Origin: Steromphala cineraria
Taxonomy: Eukaryota; Mollusca; Gastropoda; Trochida; Trochidae
Reading direction: 5' to 3'
Assembly: GCA_916613615.1 (NCBI GenBank)
Contig: OU744736.1
Span: forward strand, 3,418,330-3,482,329
DNA: 64,000 bases
Shown here: in pieces, positions 38,986-48,969 of the stretch
Position numbering within the stretch: position 1 is the stretch's first letter
Layout: each line of letters starts with the position of its first letter
Translations under genes and position numbers: made by a program
Notes under the pieces: generated by a model
The model's database searches: none
What the model was told of the DNA's origin: nothing
Seen by the model: only the letters and a program-made list of their open reading frames with translations

Positions 38986-39285
38986 AGTAGCACGTTTTAG
39001 GGGGAATATAAGGTGATGTCAGGAAATTGAAAATAAATGGTTTCGATTGAAAGACAATGAATCTATACTAAATTAAGCAGTAATAAATCAAATATATAAT
39101 GTAAAGTTCAGTCATGGGATTCCTTACCTTACAACAAATGAATCAATTTAAAGTATTCACACAATGAAAATGGCCGCCAAGACAAGGTATGTCGCAATAC
39201 CCAAAATAAAGTAGCACGTTTTAGGGGGAATATAAGGTGATGTCAGGAAATTGAAAATAAATGGTTTCGATTGAAAGACAATGAC
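38951..39285. repeat. Local tandem duplication carrying TTAA-MITE fragments
   Basis: The block agacaaggtatgtcgcaata through gattgaaagacaatga (38951-39059) recurs at 39179-39284, about 228 bp apart. Each holds the start of a TTAA MITE (tagcacgttttagggggaat, reverse orientation). The first reaches the conserved aaaatggccgcc segment near 39178 and is truncated; the second stops where the 57-bp satellite begins. The MITE insertion itself predates the A/B duplication, because copy B has a MITE at the same place. Confidence 0.75.
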
Positions 39286-39286
39286 T

Positions 39287-40404
39287 AGCCCGTATACAGC
39301 ATTATGACAATCAACACATCACATCACTCTCAGAGCCTGCACTAGCCAGTATACAGCATTATGACAATCATCACATCACATCACTATCAGAGCCTGCACT
39401 AGCCCGTATACAGCATTATGGCAATCATCACATCACATCACTATCAGAGCCTGCACTAGCCAGTATACAGCGTTATGACAATCGTCACATCACATCACTA
39501 TCAGAGCATGCACTAGCCTGTATACAGCATTATGACAATCGTCACATCACATCACTATCAGAGCCTGCACTAGACAGTATACAGCATTATGACAATCGTA
39601 ACATCACATCACTATCAGAGTCTACACTAGCCCGTATACAGCATTATAGCAATCATCACATCACATCACTATCAGAGCCTACATCGGCTCGTATACAGCA
39701 TGATAGCAATCATCACATCGCATCACTATCAGAGCCTGCACTAGCCCGTATACAGCATTATGGCAATCATCACATCACATCACTATAAGAGCCTACACTA
39801 GCCCGCATACAGCATTATGGCAATCATCACATCACATCACTATCAGAGCCTGCACTAGCCCGTATACAGCATTATGGCAATCATCACATCACATCACTAT
39901 CAGAGTCTACACCAGCTCGTATACAGCATTATAGCAATCATCACATCGCATCACTATCAGAGCCTGCACTAGCCCGTATACAGCATTATGGCAATCATCA
40001 CATCACATCACTATCAGAGCCTACACCAGCTCGTATACAGCATTATAGCAATCATCACATCGCATCACTATCAGAGCCTGCACTAGCCCGTATACAGCAT
40101 TATGGCAATCATCACATCACATCACTATCAGAGTCTGCACTAGCCCGTATACAGCATTATGGCAATCATCACATCACATCACTATAAGAGCCTACACTAG
40201 CCCGCATATAGCATTATGGCAATCATCACATCACATCACTATCAGAGCCTGCACTAGCCCGTATACAGCATTATGGCAATCATCACATCACATCACTATC
40301 AGAGCCTACACTAGCCCGCATACAGCATTATGACAATCGTCACATCACATCACTATCAGAGCCTGCACTTGCCAGTATACAGCATTATGACAATCATCAC
40401 ATCA
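39287..40404 (+). repeat. 57-bp satellite, ~19-20 units
   Basis: The unit agcccgtatacagcattatg, gcaatcatcacatcacatca, ctatcagagcctgcact is 57 bp; successive agcc starts at 39287 and 39344 confirm the period. Units differ by point changes (aca/gca, cgtcac/catcac, catcgcatc). The array fills the gap between duplication copies A and B and ends about 7 bp before copy B begins. It is unrelated in sequence to the 37-bp satellite. Confidence 0.95.
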
Positions 40405-41221
40405 GCATATCACATTGGGCACAAACTCAGTGCGACATACTAAATTGTGTTTGATATGATCTTAGATTTGAATAAAAGATGAAGTGTTACATCATATTCA
40501 CATTTCTTTGATTTCATATAAAATAGAATCATGTTTTGTGTTTGATTTCTATATCTAAAACTAATAAAGGTCTACAGACTCTCGATATATGGTTTTGATG
40601 ATTGTTTATAATCGTTTCAACGAAACCATACTCGAAAAAAAATATGGTATTATGCTATAAACCTGGAGTTGTTCTGTACCTACTCGCTTGTTTTCACAAT
40701 GATGTTGACAATTGTAGCTAGGAAATAGAGTCTTGCATCTATAAATACATAGGACTAGTAAGAAAGACAGTAAAAACACCATACATATCTATATTGGGTA
40801 GGGTGTTTCAACACACCTCTCCATCAACCTGGCTCACATTGTGTTTATGACAGCAATCTTTATCCGAGGGTTTTCATCAGCTTCAACCATCTTACAAGAG
40901 TATTGAGAGGGTACGCGGTCCAATGCTCAGTTTGACCGCCATCAGTTAAGTTTGGCAGCGTTAGGCGCGGCTGCTCGGATTCATAGGTGGCATCATTGCT
41001 CGAGTGTAAGGCCCTAACATTAAAACGGTTTACAGACAGACTAAGGTGTTAAAATAATGATGCTTGGCTTGTCTTATTCAACATTTTTGTGAATGAACTT
41101 AAACAAATCAAAAGACATATAAATAGATTGAATATTTTTTCTTTACATTACCTTATAAATGCAAAAAAAAATCACATTTTGTAAGGCCTATTTGAACATG
41201 AGTATAATTTTACAAATTTTA

Positions 41222-41600
41222 TACCCCCATTCCACCGAGTATACGATCCCATTGCGCCGAGTTTTGCCTACCGGCTGTGCACACTAAATCCTACTGACAT
41301 CGTACTAAAGTCTTGGGAAGATCCCCATTTTCGCAAATTCATCTCCCTCGCTCGCAAATGGTCGCATATTGTCATAGGGGTTTGCGATTTCGATTGTCTG
41401 TTTTGCGATCGATAAGATGAAAATGTCATACTCACAAATTCAGTCATTCTTTGGTCGCAACGGTCTAAACTGGGTCGTTGCTCGGTCGTATGCCAATCGT
41501 TACAACTTGATCGTTTCAAATCGCAGTGCGGTCTCGCAGTGGTAAGCGCTTTACGACTCCAGTGCGATCTACCGCCGATCTGACTTTCAATCCATCTTTT
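41222..41600. mobile_element. Harbinger-like end adjoining the satellite (copy B)
   Basis: TACCCCCATTCCACCGAG at 41222, preceded by TTA (41219-41221), gives the same terminus and interior as 29900-30278 and again runs directly into the 37-bp satellite. The terminus here matches the intact element end slightly better than copy A's does (CCACCGA against CCACTGA). Confidence 0.7.
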
Positions 41601-43791
41601 GATGCGACTTATCACGAGTGTTCCTGGGTAATGGGTCGATGCAACTAATCACGAGTGTTCCTGGGTAATGGGTTGATGCGAATAATCACAATTGTTCCTT
41701 GGTAATGGGTTGATGCGACTAATCACGAGTGTTCCTGGGCGATGAGTTGATGCGACTAATCACGAGTGTTCCTGGGTAATGGGTCGATGCAACTAATCAC
41801 GAGTGTTCCTTGGCGATGAGTTGATGCGACTTATCACGAGTGTTCCTGGGTAATGGGTCGATGCAACTAATCACAACTGTCCAGGGTAATGAGTTGATGC
41901 GACTTATCACAACTGTCCTGGGTAATGAGTTGATGCGACTCATCACGAGTGTTCCAAGGGTGATGAGTTGATGCGACTAATAACGAGTATTCCTGGGTAA
42001 TGGGTTGATGCGACTAATTACGAGTGTTCCTGGGTATTGGGTTGATGCGACTAATCACGAGTGTTCCTGGGTGATGAGTTGATGCGACTAATCACGAGTG
42101 TTCCTGGGTAATGGGTTGATGCGACTTATTACGAGTGTTCCTTGGTAATGGGTTGATGCGACTTATCACGAGTGTTCCTTGGTAATGGGTTGATGCGATT
42201 AATCACGAGTGTTCCTGGGAAATGGGTCGATGCAACTAATCACGAGTGTTCCTGGGTAATGAGTTGATCCGAATAATCACGAGTGGTCCTGGGTAATGAG
42301 TTGATGCGACTTATCATGAGTGTTTATGGGTAATGGGTGATGAGTTGATGCGACTAATCACGAGTGTTCCTGGGTAATGGGTTGATGCGACTAATCACGA
42401 GTGTTCCTGGGTAATGGGTTGATGCCACTAATCACGAGTGTTCCTGGGTAATGGATTGATGCGACTAATCACGAGTGTTCCTGGGTGATGAGTTGATGCG
42501 ACTAATCACGAGTGTTCCTGGGTGATGAGTTGATGCAACTAATCAAGAGTGTTCCTTGGTAATGAGTTGATGCGACTAATCACGAGTGTTCCTGGGTGAT
42601 GAGTTGATGCGACTAATCACGAGTGTTCCTGGGTGATGAGTTGATGCAACTAATCAAGAGTGTTCCTTGGTAATGAGTTGATGCGACTAATCACGAGTGT
42701 TCCTGGGTAATGAGTTGATGCGACTAATCACGAGTGGTCCTGGGTGATGAGTTGATGCAACTAATCAAGAGTGTTCCTTGGTAATGAGTTGATGCGACTA
42801 ATCACGAGTGTTCCTGGGTGATGAGTTGATGCGACTAATCACGAGTGTTCCTGGGTAATGAGTTGATGCGACTTATCATGAGTGTTTCTGGGTAATGGGT
42901 GATGAGTTGATGCGACTAATCACGAGTGTTCCTGGGTAATGGGTTGATGCGACTAATCACGAGTGTTCCTGGGTAATGGGTTGATGCCACTAATCATGAG
43001 TGTTCCTGGGTAATGGATTGATGCGACTAATCACGAGTGTTCCTGGGTGATGAGTTGATGCGACTAATCACGAGTGTTCCTGGGTAATGAGTTGATGCGA
43101 CTTATCGTGAGTGTTCCTGGGTAATGGGTTGATGCGACTAATCACAACTGTCCTGGGTAATGAGTTGATGCGACTAATCACAACTGTCCTTGGTTATGAG
43201 TTGATGCGACTAATCACAACTGTCCTGGGTGATGAGTTGATGAGACTAATCACAACTGTCCTTGGTAATGAGTTGATGCAACTAATCACGAGTGTTCCTG
43301 GGTGATGAGTTGATGCGACTAATAACGAGTATTCCTTGGTGATGAGTTGATGCGACTAATCTTGGTAATTCCCCACTGTTGATACATGTATGATAACATG
43401 GAAGGGTTGTACTTGCTTTATCAATAGGTTGATGCGACTTATCACAACTGTCCTGGGCTATGAGTTGATGCGACTAATCACAACTGTCCTTGGTAATGAT
43501 TAGATGCGACTAATCACAACTGTCCTGGGTAATGAGTTGATGCGACTAATCACAACTGTCCTTGGTAATGAGTTGATGCGAGTAATCACAACTGTCCTGG
43601 GTACTGAGTTGATGCGACTAATCACAACTGTCCTTGGTAATGAGTAGATGCAACTAATCACAACTGTCCTGGGTAATGGGTTAATGCGACTAATCACGAG
43701 TGTTCCTGGGTGATGAGTTAATGCGACTAATCACGAGTGTTCCTGGGTGATGAGTTGATGCGACTAATAACGAGTATTCCTGGGTGATGAG
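41601..43791 (+). repeat. 37-bp satellite array B, ~57 units, higher-order periods of 111 and 562 bp
   Basis: Same unit as array A. A three-unit block marked by aatcaagagtgttccttgg repeats at 42541, 42652 and 42763 (111-bp period). A longer block marked by taatgggtgatgag recurs at 42331 and 42893 (562 bp). The 886-bp marker atcactagtg of array A is absent. A foreign 65-bp stretch interrupts the array at 43361-43425. Confidence 0.95.
43361..43425 (+). repeat. Fragment of the right flank embedded in array B
   Basis: The stretch from cttggtaattccccactgtt to gctttatcaat matches 44952-45013 in the right flank (and 37780-37845 in copy A) almost base for base. It sits between two satellite units. 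No terminal repeats or target duplication are visible. It appears to have been copied from about 1.5 kb downstream. Confidence 0.85.
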
Positions 43792-46160
43792 GCGCCAGAG
43801 GTATGAAAACCCATAGGTAGCAATCTTCTCTGAGTTGCTTTCACCTGAGTTGCTGAGTGACTTTCTTCAAAATAGGTCTGTGCTCACTCAGCTTTCCAAA
43901 AAGAGATGACAAAGGTCGTGTTAGAGATGACCTTTGAACGACTATATGTAGATCCGGTTACAACAGTGCAAATTGATAGAGATCTATAAACTTAGTTTAT
44001 GTTCGACGGATTACAGCTGCATACCATAAGTTTGTTCATCTGCTTGCGTTCTTAGTGCAAATGTCATTCGTTTTTACGTTCATAAAGTAACTTCAGGAGC
44101 ACTTACGGAAGATCATCAATTGTCCATGTGTAAAATAACCATTTCCAAACCATATGTCGGAATCGTCTTGTCACTCGTGCTGAATGTCGATATTTGGCAT
44201 TGCTAAATAGACAGATGGGGTCATATTTGTGGAATTCGGATTTTCTTAAATTTCGATTAAAATCATCCATGTAAAGTTTCTAGGGAAAACATCATCACAG
44301 TTACGTTGCATTAGCGCAAAGGAACACACATAAATAAGATCTAAAGCTGTTAATCACTTATGAAGGATTTTGAAGAGCAAATTGGAAATCAGTTTTTTTG
44401 AAATGTTGACCCCTGGTCATTTCAATGATCTGCCAAATATGTATGACATACAAATATGTCAACGCAAACTGAATCCTAACTTATGCAGTGAAATTTCATC
44501 ATTAATTGTTTCGTTCTTACAATGATATGCTGTCTCAAAGACGTTACCAATTACATGATATTTGCACTAGAATACGAAGGTAAGTGAACAAACTTATGAT
44601 ACGCAGATGTATATAAACCATGGCCCAGTCACTTTGTAGACAAATCTATAGTATATTTTTTACCAGATCATACAATAGAATTAAAGTTTTGAAAAGTGAG
44701 CAAGCTCCCTGGAAAATGCAGAAAATCCAGCATGCCCCCAAATCCCCTTAGCGCCCTCACATTTTGGCCACCATATGCTGGCTTACACAAAAGGCATGCT
44801 TTTAACCTTGCTATAAGCCTGATCACAAAACCGGAAACCTTTCTTTGTGAAGGGCAATGATAAAGTGATTCGAAGTAGTAATTACTTATATAAGGCAATC
44901 TTTTATCACCTCCCTGTGCCATGTGCTGGATTTCAGAGGGGCTTCCTAAGTCTTGGTAATCCCCACTGTTGATACATGTATGATAACATGAAGGGTTGTA
45001 ATTGCTTTATCAATGTAGGGTAGCAGCAGCAAGGTCGCTTAGTCTCACACGTTTGCACCCAGTTAAGAGGTATTATCACAAGTCTTACCATAAAGTAAAT
45101 GTTAGATCACTTTGTATTCGATGATTTGAAATTATTATATCTTTGTAATGTATCTTGGAACCCCACCTCACGTATTATGATGTTAACAATATCCGAGTGC
45201 TTGAATTACACAACTATAGAACACATTTGATTTATTGGTTGTTTTTACCTTTGTGACATTCTCAAACTTGTCCTTTTCTATGCGTCATGTCATACACTCG
45301 TTATCAAAAACATCGTTTTGAAATTTTGATTTTGAAAAAGAATAAACTGAAAGTGATGAACAGAAACAATCCGTTCAGATGCAAAAGAAAAGAAAAGAAA
45401 AGAAAAGAGGAGAAATCTCGGTGCGAAGTCAGTATGTGGTATTAAAGAAATCATGACTTTACGTCAGTCTGTCATGACTAATATCGTATAAATTTCAAAA
45501 CCTTTTTCATCTTCCTTGTTGATTGACATTAATGTATTTGTTATAGACATCAGGGTGTTAGTTTTCATGTGACGAATGATTTATTGCTTATTTTGACATA
45601 TTATTTGTTTGTTGGGCCAACTAGAGATGCCATAAATTGAAAAGATAAAATTAAAAATATGTTTTATTGTTTATTAAAAAAAAAAAAGTTTTAAAATGAG
45701 TAGTAAATTAACTGTAAAAGATGTTATCTGAACCAAGGGAAGAATACTTAATTGATATCATAATACATTCAAATCATTTTTATCTAATTTAAATATGGCA
45801 ATATACTTGATAGACACGAATCAGTATTATTTTCATATTTCATACGTATTTTACTTTCTTGTTCTATTATCATTTTACTACATGAAAATGGTAACTCATT
45901 TATTTGAATCATATTAGGTTTGCATGCTGTTTGTGAATTTCAATCACTCATTGCTGTGAGCCAATGTAAGGCAATGAATCATTCTAAACAATATTCTGAC
46001 AGTTACAGGATTCAATCATTCTGCAACTTATTTTAGGTAATGATGACAGATCGATGTCATCTCTTATTTTACGTTTTACCAAGCACGTTTTTGCAAATAG
46101 AAAAGTATATGACCTTCATGGAAGACAAGCTATGTCGCAATACCCAAAATACCCGTCAAT
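43792..46160 (+). other. Right flank of duplication, copy B; no gene recognised
   Basis: Counterpart of 36627-38985. The minus-strand frame at 44668-44922 corresponds to the broken frames of copy A and is not supported as a gene. An aaaag-repeat (aaaagaaaagaaaagaaaag near 45384) is one or two units longer than in copy A. Confidence 0.6.
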
Positions 46161-46296
46161 TAGCACGTTTTTAGGGGGAATGGTTTGTGTTGTGAGACTT
46201 TCGACGCTATCAAATACATTCAGCATTAACGTTCAATTATCATTGAAATTTAAAAAAAAAATGAATTTTCAAAAAACGTGCTACTGCTCCTTTTAC
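46160..46296 (-). mobile_element. TTAA MITE, internally deleted copy
   Basis: It begins tagcacgtttttagggggaa and ends caaaaaacgtgctactgctc. The left ~25 bp and right ~100 bp match the 60143-60507 copy, but the middle ~220 bp is missing or replaced. It corresponds to the MITE fragment at 38984 in copy A and separates the duplication from the DIRS remnant. Confidence 0.65.
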
Positions 46297-46305
46297 ACCA
46301 ACATA

Positions 46306-46960
46306 ATTGCCATAAGCAGTCTCACCATCAAAACGGCCTTTTTGGTCGCAATGGGGTCCGCAGCCAGGATTTCGGAGCTACAGGCTCTCCAGGCGGATCT
46401 TCTGCGTTTTGATGTGAGGGACGGGGGATCAGCTACTCTGGGGATGGCGCCTGAGTTTATCTGTAAGAACCAAACCGCAGACGAAAGGGGTAGAACCTTT
46501 TCGTTACCGTCCATTTCCGGGAGTGTAGATCCGACAGACGAGGAGAACCGTCTCCTCTGTCCAGTGAGAGCCCTACGAATCTACACCGAGAAAACCCGGA
46601 CACTGCGTCAAGGGAGGAGGAGACTCTTCATCCCACATTCCCAGACCAGTGTCCGGGAAATTGACAAGAGACAACTGAGCGTCTACCTCCGTTCTGCGGT
46701 GTTACACGCTTACAAGGCCGCGGATCTTGATCCTCCAGCGAGGTCAAATTCGCACGAGATCAGGGCTATCTCAACAACTTGGCGGTGGCGGACATCATGA
46801 CTGGCTGCTTCTTGAAATCAGGCTGGTGTTCGCCAACCACTACCTCCGGGATATCTCCAACGAGGACTTGGAGGGAATCAACCGCCTGGGCGCACAGGTG
46901 TACGCCAACCAGCGAGTTCCTTCGGCTCTGCAGCGCAAGAGTCACCCTCCTGCTCGTTAA
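46306..46960 (+). pseudogene. DIRS-like tyrosine recombinase, C-terminal part, frameshifted
   Basis: The region encodes the catalytic domain of a tyrosine recombinase of the DIRS retrotransposon type. Motifs in order are IKTAFLVAMGSAARISELQA (first catalytic Arg), SHEIRAIS (His-x-x-Arg) near 46750-46776, then ADIMTGCFLKSG and FANHYLRDIS (tyrosine nucleophile). These lie in three frames, so at least two single-base shifts occur, near 46780 and 46825. The last frame ends at 46960. The N-terminal region and any reverse transcriptase/RNase H are absent. Base composition is clearly GC-richer than the surroundings. The upstream part of the 248-codon frame (46054-46300) is flank and MITE sequence, not recombinase. 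Confidence 0.75.
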
Positions 46961-46976
46961 CTTTTTTATTTCTTGC

Positions 46977-46982
46977 AATAAA
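46977..46982 (+). terminator. Polyadenylation signal after the recombinase remnant
   Basis: AATAAA lies 17 bp after the recombinase stop codon. It could have served the intact element; its use is an inference. Confidence 0.3.
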
Positions 46983-47248
46983 CCCGAGGTTGATTTTAGT
47001 TGTGTGTCTGTTGTCTTTTATTCTAGCTGGCGACCTTGGTTGCGGACCCCCTCGCATAGCGAGGATGGGTCAGGGTTAACCACTCCGGTTGACAGGTGAT
47101 TCCCCTAGGGGATCACTCTGGGTGTCGACTTTTGGGTCACCAGCTGTCTTCTGTAAAGATAGAGCTATAATCGCTTCAGCCTTCTCATACCCACCTCCGT
47201 CAGTGGGATTCGTTCATATTGTTAACTATCGAGGAGAGTATATTAAAT

Positions 47249-47546
47249 AATAGTATGTTTTTGTTTAAACATCATTATTTATACTCACCGTCGATGGTTA
47301 AGAATCGTGAGCTCCCACCCGGCCTCCCCTCTGTACGATCGGCGTTATCTCTGCCCGTCAGAAGAAGCAATGATGACGTGGGGTTAGCCACCTGGTGGCG
47401 AGTATTCGGTACAGGTTAGAGCAGCGATAACTCTGTCTTTACTCTGTGTAAGGATTGTCGGAATTAGACAGATTAGGATAATCGGGCATATTGTTAACTA
47501 TCGACGGTGAGTATAAATAATGATGTTTAAACAAAATCATACTATT
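47249..47546. repeat. DIRS-type terminal inverted arms, 53 bp
   Basis: 47249-47301 and 47494-47546 are reverse complements with about two mismatches (core tttaaacatcattatttata, then ctcaccgtcgat). The loop is ~190 bp. A further partial direct copy of the right arm (attgttaactatcga) sits at 47217-47231. Split inverted and complementary terminal repeats downstream of a tyrosine recombinase gene are the hallmark of DIRS elements, so this is probably the right end of the same element. Confidence 0.7.
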
Positions 47547-47549
47547 TTT

Positions 47550-47998
47550 CTAAAATTCAAACGAAACTGTATTATTTTGATAAACAGAAATATTGTTCTC
47601 TTAATGTATTTGTATATAATTATGAATATCGAATGACAGAATGACAAATTAAGTTGAACAAATCTTTTAAATGCGAATATAATTGCAATAGTACTTTAAA
47701 TAGATTTTATTTTTACCGGTGGTTTATTTCTTAGTCCCATGTATTTGATACAGGTCATGATATCAACGGTGATATGATGCGAAAAACAAGACTTACACAT
47801 CCTGATATTTTTATCGATAAATGTCATACTGAATTTAGTGTTAACTTTAACGGGACATTTCAGTTTATGCAAAAATTATCTTATTAGTACATGATTATAA
47901 CAGAACCAAGTTGAAACGTGTTACTCTGGGTCACTTTTTGTTGTTTATATTAAGCGAATTTCGTTACTACCAAAAAAAAAACCGATAGGACTATCCCT
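47550..47998. other. Region without recognisable features
   Basis: AT-rich, no coding or repeat feature recognised. Confidence 0.4.
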
Positions 47999-48355
47999 TT
48001 AAAGGGGCAGTAGCACGTTTTTTGACAATTTTATATTTTCAGTGTTTCACTGATAATTGTACGTTAATGGTAAATGTATTATATTGACAGTGTCAAAAAT
48101 CTCATTACACAAGCCAATCATCCATAGTGAAAGTATGAAGATTCACATAAAATCCATTGGCGGCCATTTTGTGTGAACACATTCAGTTCATTTTGTGTAA
48201 GAAAAGGGAACCCCATAGCTAAACTTTACGTTATATATTTGAATTATAACTGCTCCATTCAGTTTATATACATTGTCTATCATTTGGAACCATTAATTTT
48301 CATTTTCCTGACATCACCTTAAATTCCCCCTAAAAACGTGAAGCTGCCCCTTTAA
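47999..48355 (+). mobile_element. TTAA-flanked MITE, copy 2 (complete)
   Basis: Same family and orientation as 14325-14683. It starts at TTAA (47999-48002) followed by AGGGGCAGTAGCACG and ends gctgcccct with TTAA (48352-48355). The right terminus has a small change (gtgaagctgcccc instead of gtgctactgcccc). Confidence 0.8.
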
Positions 48356-48581
48356 GTTACCTTTACATGTTTGCTAATTAGTATAAATAGACAGAGCCTG
48401 TTATAATACCATTCATTTCATTGTAAGATCAGAGTGATATTTAGGTATCATTCTGTGTTTATTTCACATGTATAGCTTGTCAAAAAAAATAGATTAATTT
48501 CATTGTCAAATCAGAGTTCAGTTGTACATGTAGCTACCATAGCTTGTTCACTCAAAGCTGAATATACAGTATACATAGAGG

Positions 48582-48736
48582 ATATCTGTCTTTTCTTGAC
48601 TAATACCATGTTTATCTCATCGAGTGAGGTAGAAAGGTTATATTTTCCCGAGTGGCGCAGCCACGAGTGAAAATATTTAACTTTTCTACCTCACGAGATG
48701 AGATAAACATGGTATTTGTAAAGAATTGACAGATAT
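48582..48736. repeat. Long hairpin, ~73-bp arms, 6-bp loop
   Basis: The left arm (48582-48654) contains taccatgtttatctcat, gtgaggtagaaa and cgagtgg. The right arm (48661-48736) contains ccacgagtgaaaatat, tctacctcac and gagataaacatggta. Both ends carry a (ga)tatctgtc motif. Mismatches and a 1-bp offset are scattered through the stem. It could be a foldback element or the end of a larger palindromic transposon. Confidence 0.8.
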
Positions 48737-48834
48737 TCTATTTATTATATGATGAAATCCTTCTAATTACGTCAAAAAAGGCCAATTTCATGTTGAGCGG
48801 CCGCTTGGAAGAGCCCGTCACCGCGGTAACAGTG

Positions 48835-48903
48835 TGACGTCATAGGAGAATTCATGACGTCAGACCATTGTTACATGACGTCAAAGTCTTGAACTTGACG
48901 TCA
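48835..48903. promoter_or_regulatory. Four perfect CRE (TGACGTCA) sites, phased 20-21 bp
   Basis: TGACGTCA occurs at 48835-48842, 48855-48862, 48876-48883 and 48896-48903, with starts 20, 21 and 20 bp apart. TGACGTCA is the full palindromic site for CREB/ATF bZIP proteins. A half-site (tacgtca) lies near 48769. The sequences between the sites do not repeat, so this is not simply a tandem duplication of one unit. No gene nearby is an obvious target. Confidence 0.65.
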
Positions 48904-48906
48904 CTA

Positions 48907-48963
48907 GAGTGGTGATAAAGTTTATCACCACTCAGTAGAGTGACGATAAAGGTTATCGCCACT
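48907..48963. repeat. Two consecutive GATAA-type palindromes
   Basis: 48907-48919 and 48921-48933 (gagtggtgataaa, then g, then tttatcaccactc) form a perfect 13-bp inverted repeat with a 1-bp centre. 48939-48949 and 48953-48963 (agtgacgataa and ttatcgccact) form a second, with one mismatch. The two are variants of one motif and follow directly on the CRE cluster. Confidence 0.75.
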
Positions 48964-48969
48964 GTAGCC

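Larger units (their letters stand above)
40411..46160 (+). repeat. Segmental duplication, copy B
   Basis: Direct partner of copy A (27650-38985). It lacks both insertions seen in A and has a shorter satellite. The left junction follows the 57-bp satellite; the right end runs into a deleted TTAA MITE and then the DIRS remnant. Small indels such as gtcacgagtgtg in A against gttt in B (near 27675 and 40450) show that the copies have diverged independently. Confidence 0.9.

Noticed and set aside
30279..43791. CRISPR-like direct repeats
   Set aside because: The arrays are head-to-tail monomers without unique spacers, in eukaryotic DNA; this is satellite, not CRISPR.
46054..46305. N-terminal part of the 248-codon frame as part of a recombinase
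   Set aside because: This stretch is duplication flank plus a deleted MITE; the same flank exists at 38880 without the recombinase. The open frame is a chance read-through.
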